From NCBI RefSeq assembly GCF_016698665.1, contig NZ_CP068046.1:372001-436000 (forward strand): a stretch of DNA of 64,000 nucleotides, read 5' to 3'. Both the position numbers and the translations under genes were made by a program. This document shows positions 25,601 through 35,170 of this stretch, in pieces (position 1 is the stretch's first letter; every line of letters starts with the position of its first letter). The DNA comes from Devosia rhizoryzae. GTDB taxonomy: Bacteria; Pseudomonadota; Alphaproteobacteria; Rhizobiales; Devosiaceae. Below the pieces are notes generated by a model. The model was not told where the DNA came from. It worked only from the letters and a program-made list of their open reading frames with translations, and searched no databases.

Positions 25601-25963
25601 TTCGGCCTTGCGGTAGATCGAAAGGTCGTCGCGCAGGTCTTCGGGATAATCGAAGGGCCAGGTCTCGCCGCTCTCTTCGACAAAGAAATCAAAGGGATTG
25701 TAGACCGTCATGTCGGCGACGAGGTCGACTTCGATCTTGAGTTCGGTCACCGGCTCGGGAAAAACAAAGCGCGTCAGGTAATTGCCATAGGGGTCCTGCT
25801 GCACGTTGACGAAGTGCTCGGACGGGCTGACCCGGAGCGAATGGCTGAGGACCTTGGTCTTGGAATGCGGCGCCGGTTGCAGGCGGATAACCTGCGGCTG
25901 CAGAATGACCGGGCGATCATATTTATAGTGGGTCAGGTGATAGATAGCGGCTTTGATCGACAT
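22634..25963 (-). CDS. large transglutaminase-DUF2126 fusion protein
   Basis: 1109 residues. An N-terminal beta domain (about 1-95) precedes a transglutaminase core with C180 in [10 protein letters not shown], H229 in DLHAWCEVY and D245 in GLDPTSG. From about 315 to the end lies DUF2126, an amidoligase-like region with [32 protein letters not shown] and [22 protein letters not shown]. Fusion of a putative bond-breaking and a putative bond-making domain is typical for this family. It is the first gene of the operon; the gap to the divergent-looking regulator upstream is 81 bases with no recognised stress promoter. Confidence 0.9.
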   Translation of the reverse strand: [1109 protein letters not shown]

Positions 25964-26044
25964 GCAGCGGCGTCGCTCGTTTCAGGCCACAAATTGACTT
26001 CCCGCGCAAAGCTTAGACGGGTTTGGCGGCGATGGATAGCGCCA

Positions 26045-26779
26045 TCAGCTTGGCGAGGAGGCGATGCTTGAAAGCGCCGTACGGATGTCGCGTTCGGTGT
26101 CCTTGAGGTGGAGGCGCATGGCTTCGCCGGCACTGCGCGCATTGCCCGAGCGGATGGCGTCGAGGATGCGCTGGTGCGCGTCGATCGTGTCGCTCAGCGT
26201 GTGGCCACGATTGGTGTGTCCGTGGCGGCTGATGGCGATGCCTTCGCGCAAGGGCCCGGCCATGGCTTCGAACAGATAGCCAAGGACGCGATTGCCGCTG
26301 GCAAGGACGACCGCCTCGTGAAAGCCGACATCGAAATCGTGGAAGCGGGTTTCGCCATCGGGTTCTGCGGCGGCATCACGCATCCCCTGGAGGGCATTTT
26401 CGATGGCGGCGAGGCCGGCGCGGCTGGCGCGCTTGGCGGCAAGGGTCGCCGATTGTACTTCAAGCGACAGGCGCACCTCGACAAGATCAAAGAGCCCCTT
26501 GGAATCGCTGCGCATCATCGAGGCGAGAAAATCGGAAAAAGCGCTGCCATCGGGTTCGCGCACGGTGGCGCGCTTGCCGCGGGAGAGTTCCAGCAGGCCG
26601 CGCCCTGCAAGCAGCTTTACCGCTTCACGAACCGTCAACCGGCTGACGGCATATTGGCTGGCAAGCTCGGCCTCGCTGGGCAGGCTGGTGCCGGGCGTCA
26701 TCTCAGTCAAAATCGCATTGGCCAGATGATCCGCAACCACGCTGGCGGCGCTGGACTGGTCCTGCCGTACGTCACTCAT
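26045..26779 (-). CDS. FadR-type GntR transcriptional regulator
   Basis: 244 residues from ATG 26779; a TTG seven codons earlier lies next to the operator and is less likely. The winged helix (about 10-80) contains PGTSLPSEAELASQYAVSRLTVREAVK. The FCD domain has HDFDVGFHEAVV near 145 and later DAHQRILDAI, placing the usual metal-binding histidines. It is transcribed away from the sugar importer at 27235, and a perfect 19-base palindrome lies 20 bases upstream of its start, so autoregulation and control of the importer are likely. Confidence 0.88.
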   Translation of the reverse strand: MSDVRQDQSSAASVVADHLANAILTEMTPGTSLPSEAELASQYAVSRLTVREAVKLLAGRGLLELSRGKRATVREPDGSAFSDFLASMMRSDSKGLFDLVEVRLSLEVQSATLAAKRASRAGLAAIENALQGMRDAAAEPDGETRFHDFDVGFHEAVVLASGNRVLGYLFEAMAGPLREGIAISRHGHTNRGHTLSDTIDAHQRILDAIRSGNARSAGEAMRLHLKDTERDIRTALSSIASSPS

Positions 26780-27234
26780 TTCAGGTTTAGTCGCTCCCAA
26801 AGGTATCAGATACCTTTTGGCGGACCGTCACCGTTGTTCGGTGCTTCTTGATCCGCACTCCCATACAAGACGCGCACCATATCCACGGCTTAGCGCCCCG
26901 ACAACGGGGTAGGGCTGATTCTTTGGTGTTTGAAAATTAGTCAAACGGATGAGATGCGACTTTACAGACGTATCTGATTATCCTAGCGTCCGCGCCATGG
27001 GCTTGGGAGGTCCATGGCGGCACGCTGCCGTTTACGCCGGAGGAATTCATGCAGTTGCGAATGGCGAGGGGCCCTGGGGCATCCGCTGTTCATGTCGCGA
27101 CCAGTTCGGGTTGCTTGGAAATCAACCGATCTGGTTGGTGTTCCCGGCTTCTTCTGGCTGCGGCTGCGTAGCTCGACCTGCTTCACCCCAAAAGACCACA
27201 ACAACCATCTCGAAAAATCTAAGGGAGTCGAGAC
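26780..27234. other. 455-base regulatory gap between gntR and the ChvE-like gene
   Basis: No protein or RNA gene is convincing here. Apart from the palindrome at 26799-26817 it holds a weaker related site near 26970-26981 (GTATC-T-GATTA) and an A-rich ribosome-site region (AAGGGAGTCGAGAC) before the GTG at 27235. Short open frames in the rest lack ribosome sites and family features. Confidence 0.6.
26799..26817. promoter_or_regulatory. perfect palindrome, candidate GntR operator
   Basis: AAAGGTATC-A-GATACCTTT is a 9+1+9 perfect inverted repeat, extended by near-matching CC/GG on both sides. It lies 20 bases before the gntR start codon, where a repressor would block transcription. Confidence 0.75.
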
Positions 27235-28311
27235 GTGAAGGTTCTTAAAACAATTGCGACGCTGCTGACCGCAGGTGCCGTTCTGGCCTCCGCGACTGCA
27301 GGCGCGTTCGCCCAGGACAAGGGCCAGATCGGCATCGCCATGCCGACCCAGTCGTCGCTGCGCTGGATCTCGGACGGCAACGAGCTCAAGACCGCTCTTG
27401 AAGGCCTCGGCTACACCGTCGACCTGCAGTTCGCAGAAGACGACATTGCCAACCAGCTCTCGCAGATCGAAAACATGGTCACCAAGGGCGCCAAGGCTCT
27501 CGTGGTTGGCTCGATCGACGGCACCACGCTGTCCGCCGTGCTGCAGCAGGCTGCCGATGCCGGCATCAAGGTCATCGCTTATGACCGCCTGATCCGCGAA
27601 ACCCCCAATGTCGACCTCTACACGACCTTCGACAACTTCCAGGTCGGCGTGCTCCAGGCGAACAGCCTCGTGCAGGGTCTTGAAGAACGCTTCCCCGACG
27701 ACAAGCCGTGGAACGTTGAACTGTTTGGCGGCTCGCCGGACGACAACAACGCCTTCTTCTTCTATGACGGCGCAATGTCGGTTCTGCAGCCGATGATCGA
27801 CGCTGGCGACATCGTCATCAAGTCCGGCCAGACTGGCATGGAACAGGTCGGTACGCTGCGTTGGGACGGTGCTGTTGCCCAGGCTCGCATGGACAATATC
27901 CTTTCCGCCAACTACTCGGACGGCACCCGCGTCCACGGCGTTCTGGCTCCCTATGATGGCCTCTCGCGCGGCATCATCTCGTCGCTCCGCGGCGTTGGCT
28001 ACGGCTCTGCCGACCTCGCATGGCCGATCATCACCGGCCAGGATGCCGAAGCACCGTCCGTCAAGGCAATCATTGCCGGCGAACAGTATTCGACCGTCTA
28101 CAAGGACACCCGTGAACTGGCTCAGCGCACCGCTCAGCTGGTCGACACCCTCCTCACCGGCGGCACGCCGGAAGGCCTCGACACCACCACCTATGATAAT
28201 GGCGTGAAGGTTGTTCCCTCGGTTCTGCTGACCCCCTATTCGGTCGACGCAACGAACTACCAGGAACTGGTTGTCGACTCGGGTTACATCAAGGCCGAAG
28301 ACCTGCAGTAA
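27235..28311 (+). CDS. sugar ABC transporter substrate-binding protein, ChvE/MmsE-like
   Basis: 358 residues from GTG 27235 with AAGGGAG upstream. The signal peptide ends GAFAQ near residue 27. The periplasmic-binding-protein type I fold shows [17 protein letters not shown], a run typical of ChvE, then [22 protein letters not shown], and [10 protein letters not shown]. ChvE-type receptors bind several monosaccharides such as galactose, arabinose, xylose and glucose. It leads an operon with the ATPase and permease that follow, after a strong intercistronic terminator. The sugar is not determined by sequence alone. Confidence 0.92.
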   Translation: MKVLKTIATLLTAGAVLASATAGAFAQDKGQIGIAMPTQSSLRWISDGNELKTALEGLGYTVDLQFAEDDIANQLSQIENMVTKGAKALVVGSIDGTTLSAVLQQAADAGIKVIAYDRLIRETPNVDLYTTFDNFQVGVLQANSLVQGLEERFPDDKPWNVELFGGSPDDNNAFFFYDGAMSVLQPMIDAGDIVIKSGQTGMEQVGTLRWDGAVAQARMDNILSANYSDGTRVHGVLAPYDGLSRGIISSLRGVGYGSADLAWPIITGQDAEAPSVKAIIAGEQYSTVYKDTRELAQRTAQLVDTLLTGGTPEGLDTTTYDNGVKVVPSVLLTPYSVDATNYQELVVDSGYIKAEDLQ

Positions 28312-28333
28312 TCACTGCTCGGCTCAACGATCG

Positions 28334-28362
28334 GGGCTCCGCGGCGACGCGGGGCCCTTTTT
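28334..28362 (+). terminator. attenuating terminator after the ChvE-like gene
   Basis: A 10-pair stem (28334-28343 with 28348-28357, one G-T wobble) with a GCGA loop is followed by TTTTT. It probably limits read-through so that the receptor outnumbers the ATPase and permease. Confidence 0.82.
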
Positions 28363-28424
28363 GAAATTTTGCAACGGCCTCATGGTGGTGTTTCCAGCGA
28401 GGTCAACGGAGTGACAGGGTCAGC

Positions 28425-29957
28425 ATGACCAAGACCATTCTGGAGATGCGCAGCATCACCAAGACCTTTCCCGGCGTAAAGGCGCTCTCGGACGTCAATC
28501 TGGACGTGCGTGAGGGCGAGATCCACGCCATCTGCGGCGAGAACGGCGCGGGAAAATCCACGCTGATGAAGGTGCTGAGCGGCGTTTATCCGCACGGCTC
28601 CTATGACGGGCAAATCTTTTACAACGGCGAAGAGCAGCATTTCCGCTCGATCCGCGACAGCGAGCACAAGGGCATCGTCATCATCCATCAGGAGTTGGCG
28701 CTGGTTCCCATGCTTTCAATCGCCGAGAACATCTTTCTGGGCAATGAGCAGGCCAAGAGCGGCGTGATCGACTGGGACGAGACGCGCGATGGCGCGCGCA
28801 AGCTGCTGCGCATGGTCGGGCTCTCGGAAGATCCCAACACGCTGGTCACCAATATCGGCGTCGGCAAGCAGCAGCTAGTGGAAATCGCCAAGGCTTTGTC
28901 CAAGCAAGTGCAGCTGCTGATCCTCGACGAGCCGACGGCGTCGCTGTCGGAAAAGGACAGCCAGGCGCTGCTCGACCTGCTGCTCGAGTTCAAGAAGCAG
29001 GGCATTACCTCGATCATCATCAGCCATAAGCTCAACGAAATTGCCCGCGTCGCGGACCGCGTCACCGTCATCCGCGACGGTCGCGCCATCGAGACGATGG
29101 ATACGGACCAGATCACCGAAGACCGTATCATCACGCTGATGGTGGGTCGTTCGCTCGACGATCGGTATCCCTCGCGCGTGCCGCAGATCGGCGAGACGAT
29201 CCTCGAGGTCAAGAACTGGTCGGTGTTCCACCCGATGCATCGCGACCGGCAGATGATCAAGAACATCAACATCACCCTGCGCAAGGGCGAAGTTGTGGGC
29301 ATTGCCGGGCTGATGGGCTCGGGACGCACCGAATTCGCGATGAGCCTTTTCGGTAAGTCCTATGGCCAGAAGATCACCGGCGAGGTGCTCATGCATGGCA
29401 AGAAGATCGATACCTCGACCGTCGGCCGGGCCATCGAAAACGGCATTGCCTATGCTACCGAAGACCGCAAGACCTATGGTCTGAACCTTATCGACCACAT
29501 CAAGCACAACATTACCATTGCCAATCTGCCCGGCGTCAGCCGGATGGGCGTGATCGATGACCTGACCGAGCTCGATGCAGCCAACGACTACCGCAAGCGC
29601 ACCAATATCCGCTCGTCGAGCGTCTACCAGACGACGGGCAACCTCTCAGGCGGCAATCAGCAGAAGGTCGTGCTGTCCAAGTGGCTTTATGCCAATCCGG
29701 AAGTGCTGATCCTCGACGAGCCGACCCGCGGCATCGACGTGGGAGCCAAGTACGAGATCTACACGATCATCAACGAACTTGCGGCACAGGGTAAGGCGAT
29801 CCTCGTCATTTCCTCGGAAATGCCGGAGCTGCTTGGCATCACCGACCGCCTTTATGTAATGAACGAAGGCCGCATCGTGGGCGAGATGCCCACAAGCGAG
29901 GCGAGCCAGGAGAAGATCATGCGCTCCATCGTGCGCGCTGAAGGAAAAGCATCATGA
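28425..29957 (+). CDS. mmsA: multiple monosaccharide ABC transporter ATPase, GguA/MmsA-like
   Basis: 510 residues with two fused ATPase domains, as in all sugar importers of this class. The first has Walker [11 protein letters not shown] near 37, signature [12 protein letters not shown] and Walker [12 protein letters not shown]. The second has a degenerate Walker A (GLMGSGRTE) and a full signature LSGGNQQKV with [13 protein letters not shown]. It stands between the ChvE-like receptor and GguB-like permease and overlaps the latter by 4 bases. Confidence 0.93.
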   Translation: MTKTILEMRSITKTFPGVKALSDVNLDVREGEIHAICGENGAGKSTLMKVLSGVYPHGSYDGQIFYNGEEQHFRSIRDSEHKGIVIIHQELALVPMLSIAENIFLGNEQAKSGVIDWDETRDGARKLLRMVGLSEDPNTLVTNIGVGKQQLVEIAKALSKQVQLLILDEPTASLSEKDSQALLDLLLEFKKQGITSIIISHKLNEIARVADRVTVIRDGRAIETMDTDQITEDRIITLMVGRSLDDRYPSRVPQIGETILEVKNWSVFHPMHRDRQMIKNINITLRKGEVVGIAGLMGSGRTEFAMSLFGKSYGQKITGEVLMHGKKIDTSTVGRAIENGIAYATEDRKTYGLNLIDHIKHNITIANLPGVSRMGVIDDLTELDAANDYRKRTNIRSSSVYQTTGNLSGGNQQKVVLSKWLYANPEVLILDEPTRGIDVGAKYEIYTIINELAAQGKAILVISSEMPELLGITDRLYVMNEGRIVGEMPTSEASQEKIMRSIVRAEGKAS

Positions 29958-31267
29958 CGACCGAAACTGCACCGACCGGCGCCATCACCGCCCCGGCCAA
30001 GGGCTCCGAAATGACCCTCATCGGCGCATTGCGCGCCAATATGCGCGATTATGGCCTGCTCCTGGCCCTGATCCTGATCATGATCTTTTTCCAGTATTTC
30101 ACCAATGGCGTGCTGTTCAAGCCGGTGAATCTGACCAACATTATCCTGCAGAACAGCTACATCATCGTGATGGCGCTGGGCATGCTGCTGGTGATCGTCG
30201 CCGGTCATATCGACCTTTCGGTCGGCTCGGTCTCAGGCTTTGTCGGTGCTCTTGCCGCCATGCTGATGGTCGGCTGGCGCTTCCCGCCCGAATTCGCCTT
30301 CCTTGCCAATCCCTTCGTTGCCGGCGCCATTTGTCTCGTGGTCGGCGCAGCGATAGGCGCGGCGCAGGGCTGGCTGATTGCCTATTACCGTATTCCGGCT
30401 TTCATCGTGACGCTGGCCGGCATGTTGATCTTCAAGGGCCTGTCGCTCGCCATTCTCGCCGGCAAGTCGGTTGGTCCGTTCCCGGCCGAATTCCAGCTGC
30501 TGTCGGCTGGCTTCATTCCCGACGTCATTGGGCCGACCGTGCTTTCGCCGGCCGTTGCTGCCGTGCCTGCCAGCGACGGCGTCGCTGCTGTTGCTGCCGT
30601 TCCGGCCGTGACACTCCACACTACGACCATGGTCATTGCCGTCATCGGCATCTTGGCCATGATCATCTTCTCGATGCGGACCCGTTCGCGCCGCAAGTCG
30701 CGTGGTTATGACGTCGAGCCGTTCAGCCTGTTCATCATCAAGAACGTCGTTATCACGGCGCTCGTCCTGTTCTTTGCCTATATGCTGGCAACCTATCGCG
30801 GCCTGCCCAACGTGCTCGTCGTCATGGGCGTCCTGGTCGCGTTCTTCGTCTTCCTGACCAAGCGCCTGACCTTTGGCCGCCGCATCTATGCGATCGGCGG
30901 CAACCTCAAGGCTGCCTCGCTTTCGGGCATTAAGACCGAGCGCGTGACCTTCTACATCTTTGCCATCATGGGTGCACTCGCGGCCCTTGCCGGCATGATC
31001 TATGCGGCTCGCCTCAACTCGGCGACGCCCAAGGCCGGCCAGGGTCTCGAGCTCGACGTCATCGCGGCCGTGTTCATCGGCGGCGCTTCTGCACTGGGCG
31101 GTGTCGGCCAGGTCGCGGGTGCCGTGATCGGCGCCTTTATTCTGGGCGTCATGAACAACGGCATGTCCATCATGGGCATCAACATCGACCTCCAGCAGAT
31201 GATCAAGGGCGTGGTGCTGCTCGCCGCCGTGTTCTTCGACCTCTACAACAAGAACAAGTCGGCCTGA
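29954..31267 (+). CDS. mmsB: multiple monosaccharide ABC transporter permease, GguB/MmsB-like
   Basis: 437 residues with about ten to twelve helices. Family segments are [12 protein letters not shown] near 77, [15 protein letters not shown] near 140 and [13 protein letters not shown] near 312. A stretch rich in Val and Ala around residues 195-215 ([18 protein letters not shown]) inserts before a helix; it is longer than in other BPD_transp_2 proteins but common to the MmsB group. It completes the ChvE-GguAB-type importer. Confidence 0.92.
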   Translation: MTTETAPTGAITAPAKGSEMTLIGALRANMRDYGLLLALILIMIFFQYFTNGVLFKPVNLTNIILQNSYIIVMALGMLLVIVAGHIDLSVGSVSGFVGALAAMLMVGWRFPPEFAFLANPFVAGAICLVVGAAIGAAQGWLIAYYRIPAFIVTLAGMLIFKGLSLAILAGKSVGPFPAEFQLLSAGFIPDVIGPTVLSPAVAAVPASDGVAAVAAVPAVTLHTTTMVIAVIGILAMIIFSMRTRSRRKSRGYDVEPFSLFIIKNVVITALVLFFAYMLATYRGLPNVLVVMGVLVAFFVFLTKRLTFGRRIYAIGGNLKAASLSGIKTERVTFYIFAIMGALAALAGMIYAARLNSATPKAGQGLELDVIAAVFIGGASALGGVGQVAGAVIGAFILGVMNNGMSIMGINIDLQQMIKGVVLLAAVFFDLYNKNKSA

Positions 31268-31289
31268 TCAGTCGGGCTCTTCGAAACAA

Positions 31290-31318
31290 GGCCGCCGGGG
31301 AAACCCGGCGGCCTTTTT
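31290..31318 (+). terminator. terminator of the sugar importer operon
   Basis: GGCCGCCGGG (31290-31299) pairs with CCCGGCGGCC (31304-31313) and is followed by TTTTT, 22 bases after the permease stop. Confidence 0.92.
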
Positions 31319-31335
31319 GTTTGCGCCAACGCCGT

Positions 31336-31358
31336 TATGTAACTATGTAAGTTACATA
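31336..31358. promoter_or_regulatory. palindromic operator upstream of methyltransferase gene
   Basis: TATGTAAC (31336-31343) and GTTACATA (31351-31358) are perfect 8-base arms around TATGTAA. The site ends 14 bases before the start codon and covers the likely -10 or ribosome entry region. Such TGTAAC/GTTACA sites fit a dimeric TetR-, MarR- or ArsR-type repressor; no such gene is next to it. Confidence 0.65.
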
Positions 31359-31372
31359 TATTGGAGTTGCGA

Positions 31373-32041
31373 ATGACGTCCTTCAATCACATCGCCCACA
31401 GCTATGCCGAAGGTCCGCCCAAGCAGGTGCCGGCGATGGTGGGCCTACATCGGATGATGCGCCTTTTGCTTGAAGAGCGCGTGCCTGTGACTGGCCGCGT
31501 GCTGATATTAGGCGCAGGCGGGGGAATGGAGCTCTCTGCCTTTGCCGAGGCGCAGCCCGGATGGCGCTTCGATGGGGTCGACCCATCGGCCAAAATGTTG
31601 GATGCCGCGCGAGAAGCGACCAAGGCTTGGTCCGATCGCATCAGCCTCCACGAAGGCAAGATCGACATCGCGCCGGAGGGACCGTTCGACGGCGCGACCT
31701 GTCTCCTCGTCATGCACTTCCTGCCGCGCGACGAGCGGATACAAACCCTTCGTGAGTTGCGGCAGCGGCTGACGCCGGGCGCGCCCCTTGTCGTGGCGCA
31801 TCTGAGCTACGATCAGGATGAAGACAGCCGCCAGCGCTGGTCGAAGCGCAACGCGGCCTTCAGCGCATCCAACGGCATGGACCCCGTGATGCTCGAAAAT
31901 GGTCGGCAGCGGATGCTTGAGATTTTGCCGATTCTTTCGCCGCACGACGACATCGCTTTGCTGAAGGACGCCGGCTTTACCGGTGTCGAACTCTTCTACG
32001 CCGCCTTCGGCTTTCGCGGGTGGGTAGGCTATGCCGGTTGA
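31373..32041 (+). CDS. class I SAM-dependent methyltransferase
   Basis: 222 residues from ATG 31373, which follows GGAG by 7 bases; a TTG start four codons earlier is possible. The Rossmann motif I is VLILGAGGGMELSAFA near 44-60, with the acidic end of strand 2 in DGVDPSAKMLDAA and motif IV near LLVMHFL. The substrate is unknown; small-molecule or ubiquinone-type methylation are both open. The gene is convergent with the RND pump, with only one base between stop codons. Confidence 0.82.
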   Translation: MTSFNHIAHSYAEGPPKQVPAMVGLHRMMRLLLEERVPVTGRVLILGAGGGMELSAFAEAQPGWRFDGVDPSAKMLDAAREATKAWSDRISLHEGKIDIAPEGPFDGATCLLVMHFLPRDERIQTLRELRQRLTPGAPLVVAHLSYDQDEDSRQRWSKRNAAFSASNGMDPVMLENGRQRMLEILPILSPHDDIALLKDAGFTGVELFYAAFGFRGWVGYAG

Positions 32042-35000
32042 TTACTCAGCCGGTTCCGCCTGCGCGTTGACCGCGTCAAGTTCGCGTTCGAGCCGGGCTT
32101 CTTCCTCAACCTTCGGCTTGGAGAAGCGGGCGAGAAGGAGGTAGGCGACCGGGGTAAGATAGAGCGTCGAGATGGCCGCAAAGCTGAGGCCGCCGACGAT
32201 CACCCAGCCGAGCGCCGCACGGGCCTCGGCGCCGGCACCGGAGGCGAGGACCAGCGGCACGCCACCCAGAATGGTGGCGATCATGGTCATCATCACCGGC
32301 CGCAGGCGGATGTTAGAAGCTTCCTCGATGGCCTCGCGCACAGATCGGCCCTGATCGCGCAGCTGGTTGGCAAATTCGACGATCAGGATGCCGTTCTTGG
32401 CCATGATGCCGACCACGAGGACGAGCCCGATCTGCGAGAAGATGTTGAGGCTGCCGCCAGTCAGGAGAATGGCATAGAGCCCTGCCGCCACGCCGAAGGG
32501 CACGGTGGTCATGACGATGATGGCGCTCCAAAAACTTTCAAATTGTGCGGCCAGCACCAGAAGGATGATGATCAGCGCAAAGCCGAAGGTCAGCAGCAGG
32601 GCATTGTTGGCGTCGCCCAGGGTCTTGGCTTCGGCCAGCGGCAGGAGCGACGTGCCTTCGGGCAGGATGGGCGCCGCGATCTGCTGCAGCTGGGCATAGG
32701 CATCGCCCAGCGCTAGGCCTTCTTCGAGGCTTGCCGAAACGGTGACGGCGCGGCGTTGCTGCTCGCGGCGCAGGGAGGGCGGCACGGCAGATTCGGCGAT
32801 GGTGGCGATCGTCGACATCGGCACGTAGCGGCCGTCGCCGGTGCGCACGAAGAGCGTTTCAAGATCGCGCGGATCGTTGATCGGGTTGGTGGTCGACACT
32901 ATCCGAACAGAATAGCTGGTGTCGTTGATGAAGATATTGCCGACATCGGCGCCGTCGATCATGGCCTGCATCGTGGTGGCAAGGCCGTTGATGTCGATAC
33001 CCAGGGCGTCGGCTTGCGCACGATCGACGGTAAGGGTCAGCTGCGGTTGGGTGGTGTCGAAGTTGACACTGACGCGGCCGAAACGGCCGTCGGCTTCCAG
33101 CGCTTTGGCAATGGTGTCGGCCGTGTCGGCCAGCACCTGATAATCGGAGCCGGCGACGGCAAACTGGAGGCCCGAGCCGCCGCCACGAATGCCAAGGCTA
33201 TTGCCCTGCCGCACCGAGGCGCGGACACCGGGAACCTGCGCCATGAGCGCGGTGATCTCGGTGGCAATCTCTTGCTGGCTGCGATCGCGCTGGTCCCAGG
33301 GCGCCAGGCTCAAGGTCATGTTGCCGCCATTGCCCCAGCCGGAGAGCACGAAAAGCGATGTGGCTTCGCCGCTATCGATATAGGGCTGCAGCATGGCTTC
33401 GACCTGGCCGAGCCGGGTGCGCACGAAATCAAGGCTCACCGTGTTCGGCGCTGAAACGCCGACATTGATGACGGACCGGTCTTCGGGCGGGGTGATTTCC
33501 TGGCGCAAATTGCCGAAGACGAAATAGGCGGAGCCGGCAAACAGCACGGCAATCAGCAACACGACCACCGGATTGCGCAGCGCAACGCCCAGCGTGACCC
33601 GATAAACGGCGCCGAAAGCGTGGCCGATTGCACCGAAAATGTTGCCGCGCTTGGGCTTGCCGGCATCGTCCTTCAAAAATCGTGACGCAATCATCGGGCC
33701 CATCGACAGGGCGACCACCGAGGAAAGCAGCACGGCGATGGCGAGGGTGAAACCGAACTCGCGGAAGAGCTGGCCGGTCTGCCCATCAAGGAAGGACAGC
33801 GGAATGAAGACGGCAGCGAGGGTCAGCGTCGTGGCGACCACGGCAAAGAACACTTCCTGCGTGCCGAGCACGGCGGCAGCGCGGGGTCCGGCGCCCAGAT
33901 GTTTGCGGCGAACGATATTTTCGAGGACGACGATGGCGTCGTCGACGACGAGACCGGTGGCCAGAACCAGCGCCAAAAGGGTGATGATGTTGAGCGAAAA
34001 GCCCGCCGCATACATGCCGCCGACGGCGCCGAGCAGGGCGATGGGCATGGAAATGGCCGGCACGATGACGGCGCGCCAATCGAGCAAGAAGAGGTAGATG
34101 ATGATGATGACGACGACCAGCGAGACGATCAGCGCCACCTCGACCTCGTGCAGTGCCCCTTCGATGAAGATGGCTTCGTCGCTGGAGATGACCACGTTGA
34201 CGCCGGCAGGCAGCGTCTCGTTGAGGCTATCGACCGCCGCGTGAACGGCCTCGGAAATGGCGATTGTGTTCGATTGCGCCTGGCGCACGATGCCAAGGCC
34301 GATGCCGGGCTTGCCATCCGCCCTTATCGCGGACGTGCTGGCAGCGGCGTCGAAAACGACGGTCGCGACGTCACCCAGGAGGGTGCGGCCGTCGCCGACG
34401 GGCAGGCGCTCGAAATCGGCGGGCTCGGTGACTTCGGAAATGGCGCGGACAGATATGTTCTGGTTCGGGCCGTTGATGGATCCTGCCGGCGCGTCGAGCG
34501 CAATGGTCGAAACGGCATTGCGGATATCGGCGACGGTAAGGCCGCGGCTCGCAAGTTTGACCGGATCGACGTCGATCTCAAAGCTCGAGGCGCGGGTGCC
34601 GTAGACCTGAACTTCCGCCACGCCCTCTATGGAGCCAAGCCGTTCCGCGACCACGCCTTCCACCACTTCGGTGAGTTTGGCGACGCTGACCGTGTCGGAG
34701 GTCACGGCGAGCTGGATAATGGCCTGGGCATCGCTGTCGGCCTTGAAGATCGTCGGCTCCTCAGCGCCGTCCGGCAGGCTGCGGGTCACGCGGCTGAGGG
34801 CGTCGCGAACATCGGAAGTGGCGATGTCAAGATTGGTGGACTCGGAGAATTCGAGCGTGACGCGGCTCGACCCCACGGATGAGCTCGAGGAGATGGCAGT
34901 AACGCCCTGCACACGGGCAACTGCGCCTTCAACCGTGGCGGTGATCTCGCGGTCGACTGTTTCGGCGGCGGCACCGGGGAAACTGGTGGAAATCGAGAGC

Positions 35001-35161
35001 ACCGGGCTTTCGACGCTGGGCAGTTCGCGCACTTCCACGGCAAGCAGGGCGGCAAGGCCGGCGACCATGATCAGGGCGTTGATGACGATCGCCATAACGG
35101 GGCGCCGCACGAACAGCGTCGCCAAGGTGCCGCCACGTTCGTTCTTGGTCGCGATCGACAT
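32042..35161 (-). CDS. RND multidrug efflux permease, HAE1 family
   Basis: 1039 residues, the usual size. The first helix holds MAIVINALIMVAGLAALLAV. Porter-domain segments such as SFPGAAAETVDREIT near 45 and the proton-relay region VVDDAIVVLEN near 405 in helix 4 (adjacent acidic residues retained) are present, and the second half repeats the pattern (GIMAKNGILIVEFANQLRDQG near 925). It pumps drugs or toxic metabolites to the outside with the membrane fusion protein encoded 9 bases upstream. No outer-membrane TolC gene lies here, so a genome-wide one must be used. Confidence 0.92.
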   Translation of the reverse strand: MSIATKNERGGTLATLFVRRPVMAIVINALIMVAGLAALLAVEVRELPSVESPVLSISTSFPGAAAETVDREITATVEGAVARVQGVTAISSSSSVGSSRVTLEFSESTNLDIATSDVRDALSRVTRSLPDGAEEPTIFKADSDAQAIIQLAVTSDTVSVAKLTEVVEGVVAERLGSIEGVAEVQVYGTRASSFEIDVDPVKLASRGLTVADIRNAVSTIALDAPAGSINGPNQNISVRAISEVTEPADFERLPVGDGRTLLGDVATVVFDAAASTSAIRADGKPGIGLGIVRQAQSNTIAISEAVHAAVDSLNETLPAGVNVVISSDEAIFIEGALHEVEVALIVSLVVVIIIIYLFLLDWRAVIVPAISMPIALLGAVGGMYAAGFSLNIITLLALVLATGLVVDDAIVVLENIVRRKHLGAGPRAAAVLGTQEVFFAVVATTLTLAAVFIPLSFLDGQTGQLFREFGFTLAIAVLLSSVVALSMGPMIASRFLKDDAGKPKRGNIFGAIGHAFGAVYRVTLGVALRNPVVVLLIAVLFAGSAYFVFGNLRQEITPPEDRSVINVGVSAPNTVSLDFVRTRLGQVEAMLQPYIDSGEATSLFVLSGWGNGGNMTLSLAPWDQRDRSQQEIATEITALMAQVPGVRASVRQGNSLGIRGGGSGLQFAVAGSDYQVLADTADTIAKALEADGRFGRVSVNFDTTQPQLTLTVDRAQADALGIDINGLATTMQAMIDGADVGNIFINDTSYSVRIVSTTNPINDPRDLETLFVRTGDGRYVPMSTIATIAESAVPPSLRREQQRRAVTVSASLEEGLALGDAYAQLQQIAAPILPEGTSLLPLAEAKTLGDANNALLLTFGFALIIILLVLAAQFESFWSAIIVMTTVPFGVAAGLYAILLTGGSLNIFSQIGLVLVVGIMAKNGILIVEFANQLRDQGRSVREAIEEASNIRLRPVMMTMIATILGGVPLVLASGAGAEARAALGWVIVGGLSFAAISTLYLTPVAYLLLARFSKPKVEEEARLERELDAVNAQAEPAE

Positions 35162-35170
35162 GGCGCTCTC

